This document shows positions 35,116 through 42,915 of a stretch of DNA of 64,000 nucleotides, one piece after another. The stretch covers positions 62,001-126,000 of the forward strand of contig JANQPB010000024.1 of NCBI GenBank assembly GCA_028285495.1, written 5' to 3'. The notes beneath the pieces were generated by a model. The model was not told where the DNA came from. It worked only from the letters and a program-made list of their open reading frames with translations, and did not search any database. Source of the stretch: Acidimicrobiales bacterium. GTDB taxonomy: Bacteria > Actinomycetota > Acidimicrobiia > Acidimicrobiales > SZUA-35. Position 1 is the first letter of the stretch. Every line of letters starts with the position of its first letter. A program made the translations under genes and the position numbers.

Positions 35116-36192
35116 TCAGCTCGGCGGCGAGGGGAGCGGGACCCGCCACTCGATGCGGGTGCCACCGCCGGGTCCTGGCCCGATGTGGAACCAGCCCTCG
35201 AGGCTGACGGCCCTGGCGTGCATGTTGCGGATGCCGTGACCGTCGCTGAGGTCGTTCGGTGGGTCGAACTCGTCCTCGATGGCCGACAGGTCGAGGTGGG
35301 CGACGCCCCTGCCGTTGTCGGTCACGGTCACGACCAACTCGGCCCCGTCGGCCACCACGACCACCCGCGTCGCGGTGGCCTCGGCGTGCTTGATCACGTT
35401 GGACAGGGCCTCGCCGACCACCAGCACGGCCTCGTGACGGGTGGCGACCGGCACGTCGTCGGGGATCGAGCCGAGCTCGACGATCGGGTAGAAGCCGAGG
35501 GCATCGGCCTTCTCGTGGGCCAGGTCGGTGACCGCCTGGGCCAGGGCCAGCTCCTCGGGGATGGCGTGCAGCCCGAAGATCGCCTCGCGCAGCTGGCGGA
35601 TGGCGGCGTCGATCGCCTCGACCGAGGCCTGCACCCGCCGCCTGGCGGCCGGGTCGGCGATGGCCGCCGCGGTCGACTCGAGGCCGAGGCCGGTGGCAAA
35701 AAGCTGTTGGATGACCGTGTCGTGCAGGTTGCGGGCGATCCGCTCCCGGTCTCGGAGCAGGTCGAGCTGGGCGTTGGCCGCCCGGAGCGCCACCTCGCCG
35801 CGCTGGCGGGCGACGGCGTAGCGGATCGATCGGGCCAGGGTCTCGCCGTCGACCCGCCCCTTCGACAGGTAGTCCTGGGCGCCCCGCTCGACCGCCTCGA
35901 GCGCCGTCTCCGGATCGTCGAGCCCGGTCAGCACCACGATGGGGCAGCCGGGGGCGTGCTCGGACAGCACGTCGACCGAGACCAGCCCGACCGAATCGGG
36001 AAGGCTGAGGTCGAGCAGCACGCAGTCGGTGTGCGAGCGGGCGAGGTGCTCGATGGCGGTGGCCAGGTCGGCCGAGCGGCTGACCTCGAACGCGGTCTCT
36101 CGATTGGCCACCAGGGCCTTGGTCATCGTTCGGGCATCGAGCTCGTTGTCCTCGACGAGGAGGACCTGGAGCGCGGCGCCCGCGCCGCTCAT
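35116..36192 (-). CDS. Hybrid protein: receiver domain fused to a DosS/DevS-like HisKA_3 kinase
   Basis: 358 residues. Receiver at ~8-125 with phospho-acceptor Asp61 (VLLDLSLPD) and Lys111, a short coiled link, then HisKA_3 with His157 in RERIARNLHDTVIQQLFATGL and HATPase_c (VVGEALSNVIKHAEA, VTVTDNGRGV, DGHGIRNMHARA). The LFATGL stretch after the phospho-His is very like mycobacterial DosS/DevS. The haem GAF domains of DosS are absent and a receiver stands in their place. Its ATG overlaps the stop of the upstream receiver gene (ATGA). Third gene of a PAS kinase - receiver - hybrid operon. The final response regulator it would phosphorylate is not in the window. Confidence 0.87.
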   Translation of the reverse strand: MSGAGAALQVLLVEDNELDARTMTKALVANRETAFEVSRSADLATAIEHLARSHTDCVLLDLSLPDSVGLVSVDVLSEHAPGCPIVVLTGLDDPETALEAVERGAQDYLSKGRVDGETLARSIRYAVARQRGEVALRAANAQLDLLRDRERIARNLHDTVIQQLFATGLGLESTAAAIADPAARRRVQASVEAIDAAIRQLREAIFGLHAIPEELALAQAVTDLAHEKADALGFYPIVELGSIPDDVPVATRHEAVLVVGEALSNVIKHAEATATRVVVVADGAELVVTVTDNGRGVAHLDLSAIEDEFDPPNDLSDGHGIRNMHARAVSLEGWFHIGPGPGGGTRIEWRVPLPSPPS

Positions 36193-36653
36193 CGCCTCGG
36201 CAGGATGGCCAGCGAGAGCCAGAACTCCCGGATGGTGGCCATCGCCTCGAGCCATCCGTCGAGCCCCGTCGGCTTGTTGACGTAGGCGTTGGCCCCCTGC
36301 TGGTAGGCGCCGTTGACGTCGGCCTGCTCGACCGAGCTGGTGAGGATCACCACCGGCGTGGTCTGGAGGTCGGGATCGGCTCGGAGCTCGCGCAGCACGT
36401 CGTGGCCGTCCTTGCCCGGCAGGTTGAGGTCGAGCAGCAGCAGCCCGACGGGCACACCGTCTGCCCGGGCCTGGCGGAGGCGATCGAGCGCGGCCTGACC
36501 GTCGGAGACGACATCGACACGGTCGGCCAGCTCCAGCTTGCGGGCGGCCCGGAGGGTCGACCTGGCATCGAGCGGGTTGTCCTCGACGAGCAGCACGTTC
36601 ACCGGGCCATCGATGGCCCCGGGCCGCCGCCGGGTGCGGTCGAGGACGCTCAT
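36189..36653 (-). CDS. Single-domain response regulator (CheY/Rcp1-like)
   Basis: 154 residues: a short polar leader, then one receiver domain with VLLVEDNPLDARSTLRA, phospho-acceptor Asp75 (LLLLDLNLPGKDG), the conserved Thr/Ser in VVILTSS and Lys in AYVNKPTGLDG. No output domain. This type usually partners PAS- or phytochrome-linked kinases. It overlaps the kinase upstream (TGATG) and the hybrid protein downstream (ATGA), so it probably relays phosphate between them or serves as a sink. Confidence 0.9.
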   Translation of the reverse strand: MSVLDRTRRRPGAIDGPVNVLLVEDNPLDARSTLRAARKLELADRVDVVSDGQAALDRLRQARADGVPVGLLLLDLNLPGKDGHDVLRELRADPDLQTTPVVILTSSVEQADVNGAYQQGANAYVNKPTGLDGWLEAMATIREFWLSLAILPRR

Positions 36654-37876
36654 CAGGTCTCCGTTCCCGACGGGACCCGGGTCGGCCCCGGCACCGTGAA
36701 GTTGAAGACGCTGCCGCCGTTCGGCCCCGACTCGATCCAGATGTCGCCGCCGTGGCGCTCGACGATCCGCTGGCAGATCGCCAGGCCGAGCCCGACACCC
36801 TCGTAGCCGGGATGGGCTCGCCTGAACAGGTCGAACACCCGGTTGCGCTGCTCGGCCTCGATGCCGATGCCGTTGTCGCCGACCGAGATCTGCCACATGC
36901 CCTCGTCGCCCTCGGTGGCGTCGAGCGACAGGCGAAGGGACCGCTCGGGGTCGCGGTACTTGCACGCGTTCTCCAGCAGGTTCTGGAGCAGCTGGCGGAG
37001 CTGGATCTCGTCGCCGCTGACCGTCGGGAGCTTCTCGACCTCGACGATCGCACCGACCCGGATCAGCTCGGGCCGCATCTGGTCGATGACCTCCTCAGCC
37101 AGCAGCCGGAGGTCGACCAGGTTCTGGGTCGGCTCACCACCCCGCTCGAGCCGGGAGTACGACAGCAGGCCGTCGATCATCTCCTCCATGCGGACGACCG
37201 CTGCGACGGTCAGATCCCGGAGCTCGTTGGCCTCGTCGTCGAAGTGCTGGCCGAGGGTCTCGCCGAGGTGGTCGTCGAGCAGTTCCAGGCCCTGGCGCAC
37301 GTTGCGGAGCGGGGCCTGCAGGTCGTGCGAGGCGATGTAGGCGAACTGCTCGAGGTCGCGGTTGGAGCGCGACAGCTCGACCATCGACGTCTCCAGCTGG
37401 GCCGTTCGCTCGCGTACCCGCTCCTCCAGCCCGTGCTTGGCCTCCCGCAGCTCGGCCTCGACGAGGTGTCGCTTGGTCAGGTCGTGGAGGATGCCGGTGA
37501 ACCAGCTGCGACCGTCGAGCTTGATCTCGCTGACGGCCAGGGCGACCGGGACGGTGGAGCCGTCGGCCCGGAGCGCCTCGACCTCCCGTCCGATGCCGAT
37601 GATCCTGGCCTCACCGGTGACCAGGTAGCTCTGCAGGTAGCCGTCGTGGGCGCTGCGGTGCGGCTCCGGCATCAGCGAGCTGACGTTCCGACCGATGAGC
37701 TCGTCGGCCTCGTAGCCGAACAGCTGCTCGGTGGCCTCGTTCACGTGCGCCATCACGCCGTCCTGATCGATGATGATGATCGGATCGACCGCGGTGCGGA
37801 GCACGGCCTGCCAGAGGTCGCGGGCGTCGGGTTGGCGGTCTGGCTCCCGGTCGGCGCCGGTCGCAGGATGGTGCAT
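36653..37876 (-). CDS. PAS sensor histidine kinase with FixL-like haem site
   Basis: 407 residues. PAS domain at ~22-135 with FixL-like signature: GRNVSSLMPEP, then HDGY and RIIGIGR. His77 and Arg97 are 20 residues apart, the same spacing as the proximal haem His200 and distal Arg220 of Bradyrhizobium FixL. A coiled coil (~136-175) leads to HisKA (FAYIASHDLQAPLRN, His184) and HATPase_c (LLENACKY, VGDNGIGIE, GVGLGLAICQRIVERHGG). No membrane helix, so a cytoplasmic oxygen or NO sensor is likely. GGAG lies four bases before the ATG. First gene of the relay operon; a DosR-like box lies 124 bases upstream. Confidence 0.88.
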   Translation of the reverse strand: MHHPATGADREPDRQPDARDLWQAVLRTAVDPIIIIDQDGVMAHVNEATEQLFGYEADELIGRNVSSLMPEPHRSAHDGYLQSYLVTGEARIIGIGREVEALRADGSTVPVALAVSEIKLDGRSWFTGILHDLTKRHLVEAELREAKHGLEERVRERTAQLETSMVELSRSNRDLEQFAYIASHDLQAPLRNVRQGLELLDDHLGETLGQHFDDEANELRDLTVAAVVRMEEMIDGLLSYSRLERGGEPTQNLVDLRLLAEEVIDQMRPELIRVGAIVEVEKLPTVSGDEIQLRQLLQNLLENACKYRDPERSLRLSLDATEGDEGMWQISVGDNGIGIEAEQRNRVFDLFRRAHPGYEGVGLGLAICQRIVERHGGDIWIESGPNGGSVFNFTVPGPTRVPSGTET

Positions 37877-37999
37877 CGTCTCCAGCGTGCCCGATGTGGG
37901 CAGGGGGTTCCAACGTCGGCCACGGCCGTCGTCCTTCCATCAGCACCGCCGGTTCGAGGGTGCCCTGACCATGGTGGGCGCCGGCCGTTCGACCGGCCA

Positions 38000-38013
38000 G
38001 GGCCCTAGGTCCC
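38000..38013. promoter_or_regulatory. DosR/OsdR-like box 3, upstream of the FixL-like kinase
   Basis: GGGCCCTAGGTCCC, the same GGGCC-4-GkCCC pattern as the boxes at 33328 and 33357. It lies between the YaaA gene end and the kinase start (124 bases upstream of the ATG). The distance is long for an activator site unless there is a 5' leader of some tens of bases. Confidence 0.5.
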
Positions 38014-38036
38014 GCAGCCGGACCCGGGGGCTCGGC

Positions 38037-38825
38037 CTACCCCGCCGGGTTGCGCCGGACGAACGCCGGTCGATCCTCGCTCGAGTGGGCGGGCGAGTAG
38101 GCGTAGCCGAGGCCGTCGAAGTCCTCGAGCTCCGCCGCCGTCTTCACCCGGTTCTTCACGATCCAGCCGGCCATCGAGCCGCGGGCCCGCTTGGCGAAGA
38201 ACGCGATCGTCCTGTAGTCGCCCGAGCCCTTGGCGTCGAGGAACACCGGCGCGATCATCGGGGCCTCGAGGGCGTTGCGGTCGACCGACTTCACGTACTC
38301 GTTCGAGGCCAGGTTGATCAGCACGTCCTCGCCGGGCGATTCGACCATCGCCTTGTTCAGCTCGTCGGCGACCCGGGTGCCCCAGAAGTCGTACAGGGTC
38401 TTGCCCCGCTTGGTCTTGAGCTTGGTCCCCATCTCGAGCCGGTACGGCATCATCAGGTCGAGCGGGCGGAGGACGCCGTACAGGCCGGACAGGATGCGCA
38501 GCACCTTCTGGGCGTTGGTGAAGTCGCGCTGGTTGAACGATGCCGCGGCGTCGAGCCCCTGGTACACGTCGCCGTTGAAGGCGAGGATCGCCTGGCGGGC
38601 GTTCTCGGGGGTGAACGGCAGCTCCCAGTCCTGGAAGCGCTCGGCGTTCAGCTCGGCCAGGTCGGCCGAGATGCCCATGAGGTTCGACAGCTGGCGTGGC
38701 GACTTGGTGGCCATGATCTCGACGAGCTCGCTGGCCTGATCGAGCATCGTCGGCTCCGACCGCTTGTCGGTGGCGAGGGGCGACTCGTAGTCGAGCGACT
38801 TGGCCGGGGAGAGAACGATCAGCAT
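38037..38825 (-). CDS. yaaA: YaaA family peroxide-stress protein
   Basis: 262 residues, normal length. Starts MLIVLSPAKSLDYESP, then FNGDVYQGLDA, VLRILSGLYGVLRPLDLMMPYRLEMGT and LYDFWGTRVADELN, all hallmarks of the family. The E. coli protein lowers free iron and protects DNA from hydrogen peroxide; it has a helix-hairpin-helix-like DNA-binding fold. The ATG at 38825 is fixed by the highly conserved N-terminus. Divergent from a CMD-like gene 55 bases away. Confidence 0.93.
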   Translation of the reverse strand: MLIVLSPAKSLDYESPLATDKRSEPTMLDQASELVEIMATKSPRQLSNLMGISADLAELNAERFQDWELPFTPENARQAILAFNGDVYQGLDAAASFNQRDFTNAQKVLRILSGLYGVLRPLDLMMPYRLEMGTKLKTKRGKTLYDFWGTRVADELNKAMVESPGEDVLINLASNEYVKSVDRNALEAPMIAPVFLDAKGSGDYRTIAFFAKRARGSMAGWIVKNRVKTAAELEDFDGLGYAYSPAHSSEDRPAFVRRNPAG

Positions 38826-38880
38826 GACTCCAGTAAACCGCAGCTTGCCGCTGCTGGCGCAACGGGACGACGATGGCGGC

Positions 38881-39462
38881 ATGAGCCGACTCGATGTGAT
38901 CCCGCCGGACGACCTGCCCGACAAGCGCAAGGCGCTGTACGACCAGATGCTCGAGGGTCGGGAGCCGGCCGAGCCGGGACGGATCGGCGGCCCGTTCGAC
39001 GCCTGGTCGCTCAACCCGTCGATCGGGCGCCGCATCTGGCAGCTCGGGGGCGCCATCCGCTTCCGACCGTCCATCGACCGCCGCTACGTCGAGCTGGCGA
39101 TCCTGATGACCGGCCAGCTGTGGCAGGCCCAGTTCGAGTGGTTCGCCCACGAGCCGATGGCCCGCGAGGCCGGCCTGCCCGAGGAGGTTATCCGGGCCCT
39201 TCACGTCGGCGGTCGGCCGACGTTCGCCGACTCGGACGACGACGGGGGCGACGAGACCTGCTGGCGCTTCTGCCGTCGCCTGCTCGACCGTGAGGAGGTC
39301 GATGACGAGCTGTACGCCGCGGCCAGGGCCCGCTTCGGCGAGTCGGGGGTGGCCGACCTCGTCAACACGTGCGGCTTCTACACGCTGGTGTCGATGACCC
39401 TCAACACCTTCGCCGTTGCGCTGCCGGAGGGGGAGGCGCCGCCGTTCCCGGCCACGCCGTAG
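38881..39462 (+). CDS. Carboxymuconolactone decarboxylase-like protein
   Basis: 193 residues, all helical, in the CMD/AhpD-like superfamily: RRYVELAILMTGQLWQAQFEWFAHEPMAREAGL is the characteristic helix pair. The CxxC of AhpD is absent, so peroxidase activity is unlikely; it resembles the many unassigned CMD proteins of actinobacteria. The start MSRLDVIPPDDLP agrees with relatives. Single-gene unit next to YaaA. Confidence 0.82.
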   Translation: MSRLDVIPPDDLPDKRKALYDQMLEGREPAEPGRIGGPFDAWSLNPSIGRRIWQLGGAIRFRPSIDRRYVELAILMTGQLWQAQFEWFAHEPMAREAGLPEEVIRALHVGGRPTFADSDDDGGDETCWRFCRRLLDREEVDDELYAAARARFGESGVADLVNTCGFYTLVSMTLNTFAVALPEGEAPPFPATP

Positions 39463-39489
39463 CGGCCGGACGACGCGGCGCGGCGGGCC

Positions 39490-40869
39490 TCAGACGTTGA
39501 GCAGCAGCCAGAGGCCGAGCGCGCTGTAGGCGGCCATCACCAGCAGTATGGCGAACTGGCTCTGCGTCGCCCGCCCGGGCGGGAACCGGTCGACCGCCCG
39601 GTCGTGGGCAACGACGACGCCGCCGAGGTGGCCGACCAGGATCGACACCACCTGCGTCCAGGCCACGATGTCGGGGTCGATCCGCCAGATCAGCCCGTCG
39701 GAGCCGCCGAACAGGTCCCAGCCTCGACCGAACGGGTCGGACAACCGGAACACGAACGACTGGCTCTCGTCGGAGAACAGCCGGAAGTAGTGGGCTGCGG
39801 CGTAGCCGAAGGCGACCGGGACCAGCGACGGGCCGAACTCTCGCCATGCCTCCTCGAACGGCATGTCGGTGACCCGGTCGATCCACCAAACGGCGAGCAG
39901 GTACAGGGTCACGACGGCGGCGATCGACACGATCATGGCCCCCAGCTCGGCGACGGCCAGCTCCCAGCCGGAGAGACCGTCGAAGACGTCCGCCCCGAGG
40001 TCGCCCTCGCTGAAGCCGTCGAACGCCGTGCCCCCGATGGCGACGAGGAGCAGCATCACCGTCCCCGGCTTCACCTCGAGCTGCGCCAACCCCGACGTCG
40101 GTGGCCGCAAACCGAGGCTGCGCTCGGCGCCACCGGTCCCGGAGGTCGTCACCCCCTCGTAGCGGAACCACGACCGGTCGTCGCCATCGGCGCCGGCGGC
40201 CGGCCGCCGGTCGAACAGCGGCGCCATCGCCCCGACCTTGGCCAGGAACACGGTGAAGGGCTCGTGGTCGACCACCCACCGGCTCCCCCACAGGAACCCG
40301 CCGACGACGATCAGCCCGGCATGGATCGCCATGGGCCACGCCAGCGTCCGGGGCAGTGCCCCGGTCGGGTGCGACAGCTCGTAGAACAGGAAGACGAGGA
40401 GCCCGACGCAGGCCGGCCAGTGGCCCCAGGTCGTCGGTCCGCCGCCCGGGGTCACCCCGACGAGCCGAGCGACGCCCTCGGCCAGCCGGGCCAGCGTGGC
40501 GAACGGGTTGATGGCGCCCCAGACGTCGCCGATCAGCCCACCGATCAGCTGCCCACCGACCCAGAAGGTGACGTAGAGCGTGACCGGCAACAGGTTGCGG
40601 TCGGCGGCGTCGAACCCGAAGAAGGCGGCGTACAGGCAGGCCAGGTAGACGGCGAAGGCCGCCACCCGTCCGACCAGGTGGGCCACGGCGACCGCCCGGT
40701 AGGGGACCAGCGGCCGCCCGAGCGACGCCCTGGCCAGGCGGGGCTCGGGCCAGCGGACGCCGAGGGTGATGAACGCCACGACGAGTGCCAGCACGATGCC
40801 CCAGACGAACAGGAACGTCGGGAGGGGCAGATTCCCCGGCTCACCGAACCCGTGGGCCAGCATCCGCAT
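39490..40869 (-). CDS. Conserved multi-helix membrane protein (annotated elsewhere as fenitrothion-hydrolase-like)
   Basis: 459 residues with about ten to twelve hydrophobic helices. It opens with LAHGFGEPGNLPLPTFLFVWG, which I recall from actinobacterial membrane proteins named after the FedB fenitrothion hydrolase; that name says little about the real role. Notable charged motifs are GAINPFATL in a loop, GGTAFDGFSEG, and HYFRLFSDESQSF. Conserved His, Asp and Glu at membrane borders suggest a metalloenzyme or transporter. Two ATGs (40869, 40863) are possible. The gene upstream on the same strand ends 166 bases away. Confidence 0.7.
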   Translation of the reverse strand: MRMLAHGFGEPGNLPLPTFLFVWGIVLALVVAFITLGVRWPEPRLARASLGRPLVPYRAVAVAHLVGRVAAFAVYLACLYAAFFGFDAADRNLLPVTLYVTFWVGGQLIGGLIGDVWGAINPFATLARLAEGVARLVGVTPGGGPTTWGHWPACVGLLVFLFYELSHPTGALPRTLAWPMAIHAGLIVVGGFLWGSRWVVDHEPFTVFLAKVGAMAPLFDRRPAAGADGDDRSWFRYEGVTTSGTGGAERSLGLRPPTSGLAQLEVKPGTVMLLLVAIGGTAFDGFSEGDLGADVFDGLSGWELAVAELGAMIVSIAAVVTLYLLAVWWIDRVTDMPFEEAWREFGPSLVPVAFGYAAAHYFRLFSDESQSFVFRLSDPFGRGWDLFGGSDGLIWRIDPDIVAWTQVVSILVGHLGGVVVAHDRAVDRFPPGRATQSQFAILLVMAAYSALGLWLLLNV

Positions 40870-41035
40870 CGCGTTCTCGGTTGGGACCGCCGCTACCGGA
40901 CGGGCCGGACGGCGAGCGGTCTGGCGGGGAAGGACATGGTGGGGCTCCGACGTCGAAGACGGCGGTCATGCTAGCGATTGCGGCCGTCCGGTTGACCGCT
41001 ATCGGGCGGCACCACCGGGCGGCCCCGAACGGCGC

Positions 41036-41899
41036 CTAGTCGATGGCGGCGGCTGCGACCTCGATCCGGTCCTGGCGCCACTCGCGGGCCGACATGAGCG
41101 CTCGATGGGCGGCGGTCAGCAGCTCGCCGGCGCTGAAGGCGTGGGCCGGATAGCAGGCCACGCCCGCCCACAGCGTCAGCTCGGGGTGCTCGGCCGCCAG
41201 CGTTCGCCGGATCCGCTCGACGGTCCAGATGGCGCCGTTCTCGGGGGTGTCCTCCAGCAGGAGCGCCACGTTGCCGGTGCGGAGCCGGGAGGCCAGGTCG
41301 GCCTCGCGAAGCGTGGTCCGCACGGCATGGGCGACGACGGTCGGGGCCGCAGCCTCCGGGGTGTCGGACTGGGGCAGGCCGGCCACCACGTCCATCAGCA
41401 CCAGCGCCACCGGGCGGAGGTGGCGGCGGGCGGCGGCGATGCGAGTATCGAGGGTGACGGCGAAGAACTGCTCGCTGAACAGCCCGGTGCCGGGGTCGAC
41501 CAGCAGCTCGATGCCGGCGGCGACGTCGTCGGCGGCATCGCCGGCCGCGCCGTCGAACCCCTCGACGCCGTCGAGGCCGTCGAGGCGGTCCGGCACGTCG
41601 AAGGCGTCGGTCTTGAGGGCATCGACCTCACCCCGGAGCCGTTCCTCGGTCGCCCTGGCCTCGTCCCGGACGGTCCGCAGCTCGTCCTCGACGAGGCGCT
41701 GCAGGGCGCCCTGCTCGTCGAGCCGCCTGGCCAGCCCCGAGGCGGCGGCTGCGCCGGCCAGGGCCAGGATCCCGGCCCCGATGCCGAGCCACGGTGCGGC
41801 GAACGCGAAGGCGGCGACGCCGACGATCAGGCCGAGCATCCCGGCGCCGATGGCCGGCAACGCAGCGCGGGCTGCGGTTCCTGTTGCCGTTGGCTTCAC
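41036..41899 (-). CDS. Membrane-anchored degenerate GGDEF-like protein
   Basis: 287 residues from the GTG at 41899 (AGGGGA lies upstream); a longer reading to 42025 adds Arg/Pro-rich sequence. Two membrane helices at ~10-55, an acidic coiled segment, then a GGDEF-like domain at ~130-285: LLVDPGTGLFSEQFF is the usual start, but the GGDEF signature reads RTGNVA, so no diguanylate cyclase activity is expected. VACYPAHAFSAGELLTAAHRAL is the usual C-terminal helix. Probably a signalling or scaffold protein at the membrane. Confidence 0.75.
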   Translation of the reverse strand: MKPTATGTAARAALPAIGAGMLGLIVGVAAFAFAAPWLGIGAGILALAGAAAASGLARRLDEQGALQRLVEDELRTVRDEARATEERLRGEVDALKTDAFDVPDRLDGLDGVEGFDGAAGDAADDVAAGIELLVDPGTGLFSEQFFAVTLDTRIAAARRHLRPVALVLMDVVAGLPQSDTPEAAAPTVVAHAVRTTLREADLASRLRTGNVALLLEDTPENGAIWTVERIRRTLAAEHPELTLWAGVACYPAHAFSAGELLTAAHRALMSAREWRQDRIEVAAAAID

Positions 41900-42034
41900 C
41901 GTGGCGTCGTCCCCTGTGATCGTCTGCCGTCCGACGGCACCGCCCCGACGCGGCGGGACCGGAACCGTACCTACTCCATCGGCCGCCGGCCGGGGGTCTG
42001 AAGCCCTCCCTCGGTGCGGCGGCACATCGCCAGT

Positions 42035-42832
42035 CTAGGTTCGCTCGGCCGGCCGATCGTTGGGCGAGGGATCCCAGCCGGCCAGGTGGGGTCGGAGGCC
42101 GCCGCCGAGGGCGTCGCCGACGAGCCGGTGGTAGTCGGCCCGGCTGCACTCCTCGGCGCCGAGGCTGGCCAGGTGAGGCGTGAGCCACTGCACGTCGATG
42201 AGCGCCGGCGACTCGGTCCCCACGAGGTCGACCAGGTGGATCAGCGCCACCTTGGAGGCGTCGGTCCGGCGGTGGAACATCGACTCGCCGGCGAACAGCC
42301 GCCCGATCGACAGCCCGTACAGCCCGCCGGCCAGGCCGTCGTCGTCCCACACCTCGACCGAGTGGACCCACCCCATGTGGTGCAGCCGCCGGTAGGCCCG
42401 CATGATCCGACGGTCGATCCAGCCCATCGGCCTCGACGGGTCGGCGCAGCCGGCGATCACCTCGTCGAAGGCCTGATCGACGGTGACCTCGAACCGCCGG
42501 ATCGACCGCCGGAGCGAGCGACTGACCCGAAGCCGGCCCGGCCACAGGATCCCTCGGGGGTCGGGGCTGAACCAGCCGATCGTTCGCCGGTCGACCGGCA
42601 TCGGGAAGCAGCCGCTGGCGTAGGCCGCCAGCAGGGTGCCGGGTTCGAGGTCGGCGCCGATGGCGATCAGGTCGTCGCCGTCCGGCAGCTCGTCGAGGGA
42701 CGGGAACTGCCACCGACTCGGCTCGGGGGCGACGACGGGCGAGCCGGGACCGCGCCGGGGTCCGGGTGGCTCGGCGACCGGGTCGACCCCGGCGTCCGGC
42801 GGTGGTGGTCCCGGTTGCCTCCTGGATTCCAC
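42035..42832 (-). CDS. aat: Leucyl/phenylalanyl-tRNA--protein transferase
   Basis: 265 residues. Family blocks: FPSLDELPDGDDLIAIGADLEPGTLLAAYASGCFPM, GWFSPDPRGIL, VHSVEVWDDDGLAGGLYGLSIGRLFAGESMF and LIDVQWLTPHLASLGA. It transfers Leu or Phe from tRNA to N-terminal Lys or Arg, marking proteins for ClpAP-type degradation. I place the start at the GTG at 42832 because TAGCCT lies eight bases upstream. The open frame continues to an ATG at 42913 that would leave only two bases to the divergent gene at 42916. About 40 residues before the conserved core remain Pro-rich. Confidence 0.88.
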   Translation of the reverse strand: MESRRQPGPPPPDAGVDPVAEPPGPRRGPGSPVVAPEPSRWQFPSLDELPDGDDLIAIGADLEPGTLLAAYASGCFPMPVDRRTIGWFSPDPRGILWPGRLRVSRSLRRSIRRFEVTVDQAFDEVIAGCADPSRPMGWIDRRIMRAYRRLHHMGWVHSVEVWDDDGLAGGLYGLSIGRLFAGESMFHRRTDASKVALIHLVDLVGTESPALIDVQWLTPHLASLGAEECSRADYHRLVGDALGGGLRPHLAGWDPSPNDRPAERT

Positions 42833-42915
42833 TGCACGCGAGGCTATCGCATGGCGCTCGTCGGTTCCGGTCCGCCGTGTCGCGGCCTGGCGCCGGACCG
42901 TAGGCTCCGACATCG

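Noticed and set aside
42833..42913. N-terminal extension of Aat up to an ATG at 42913
   Set aside because: It leaves two bases to the divergent gene, lies across a TAGCCT element spaced eight bases from a GTG, and adds Arg-rich sequence not expected in this family.
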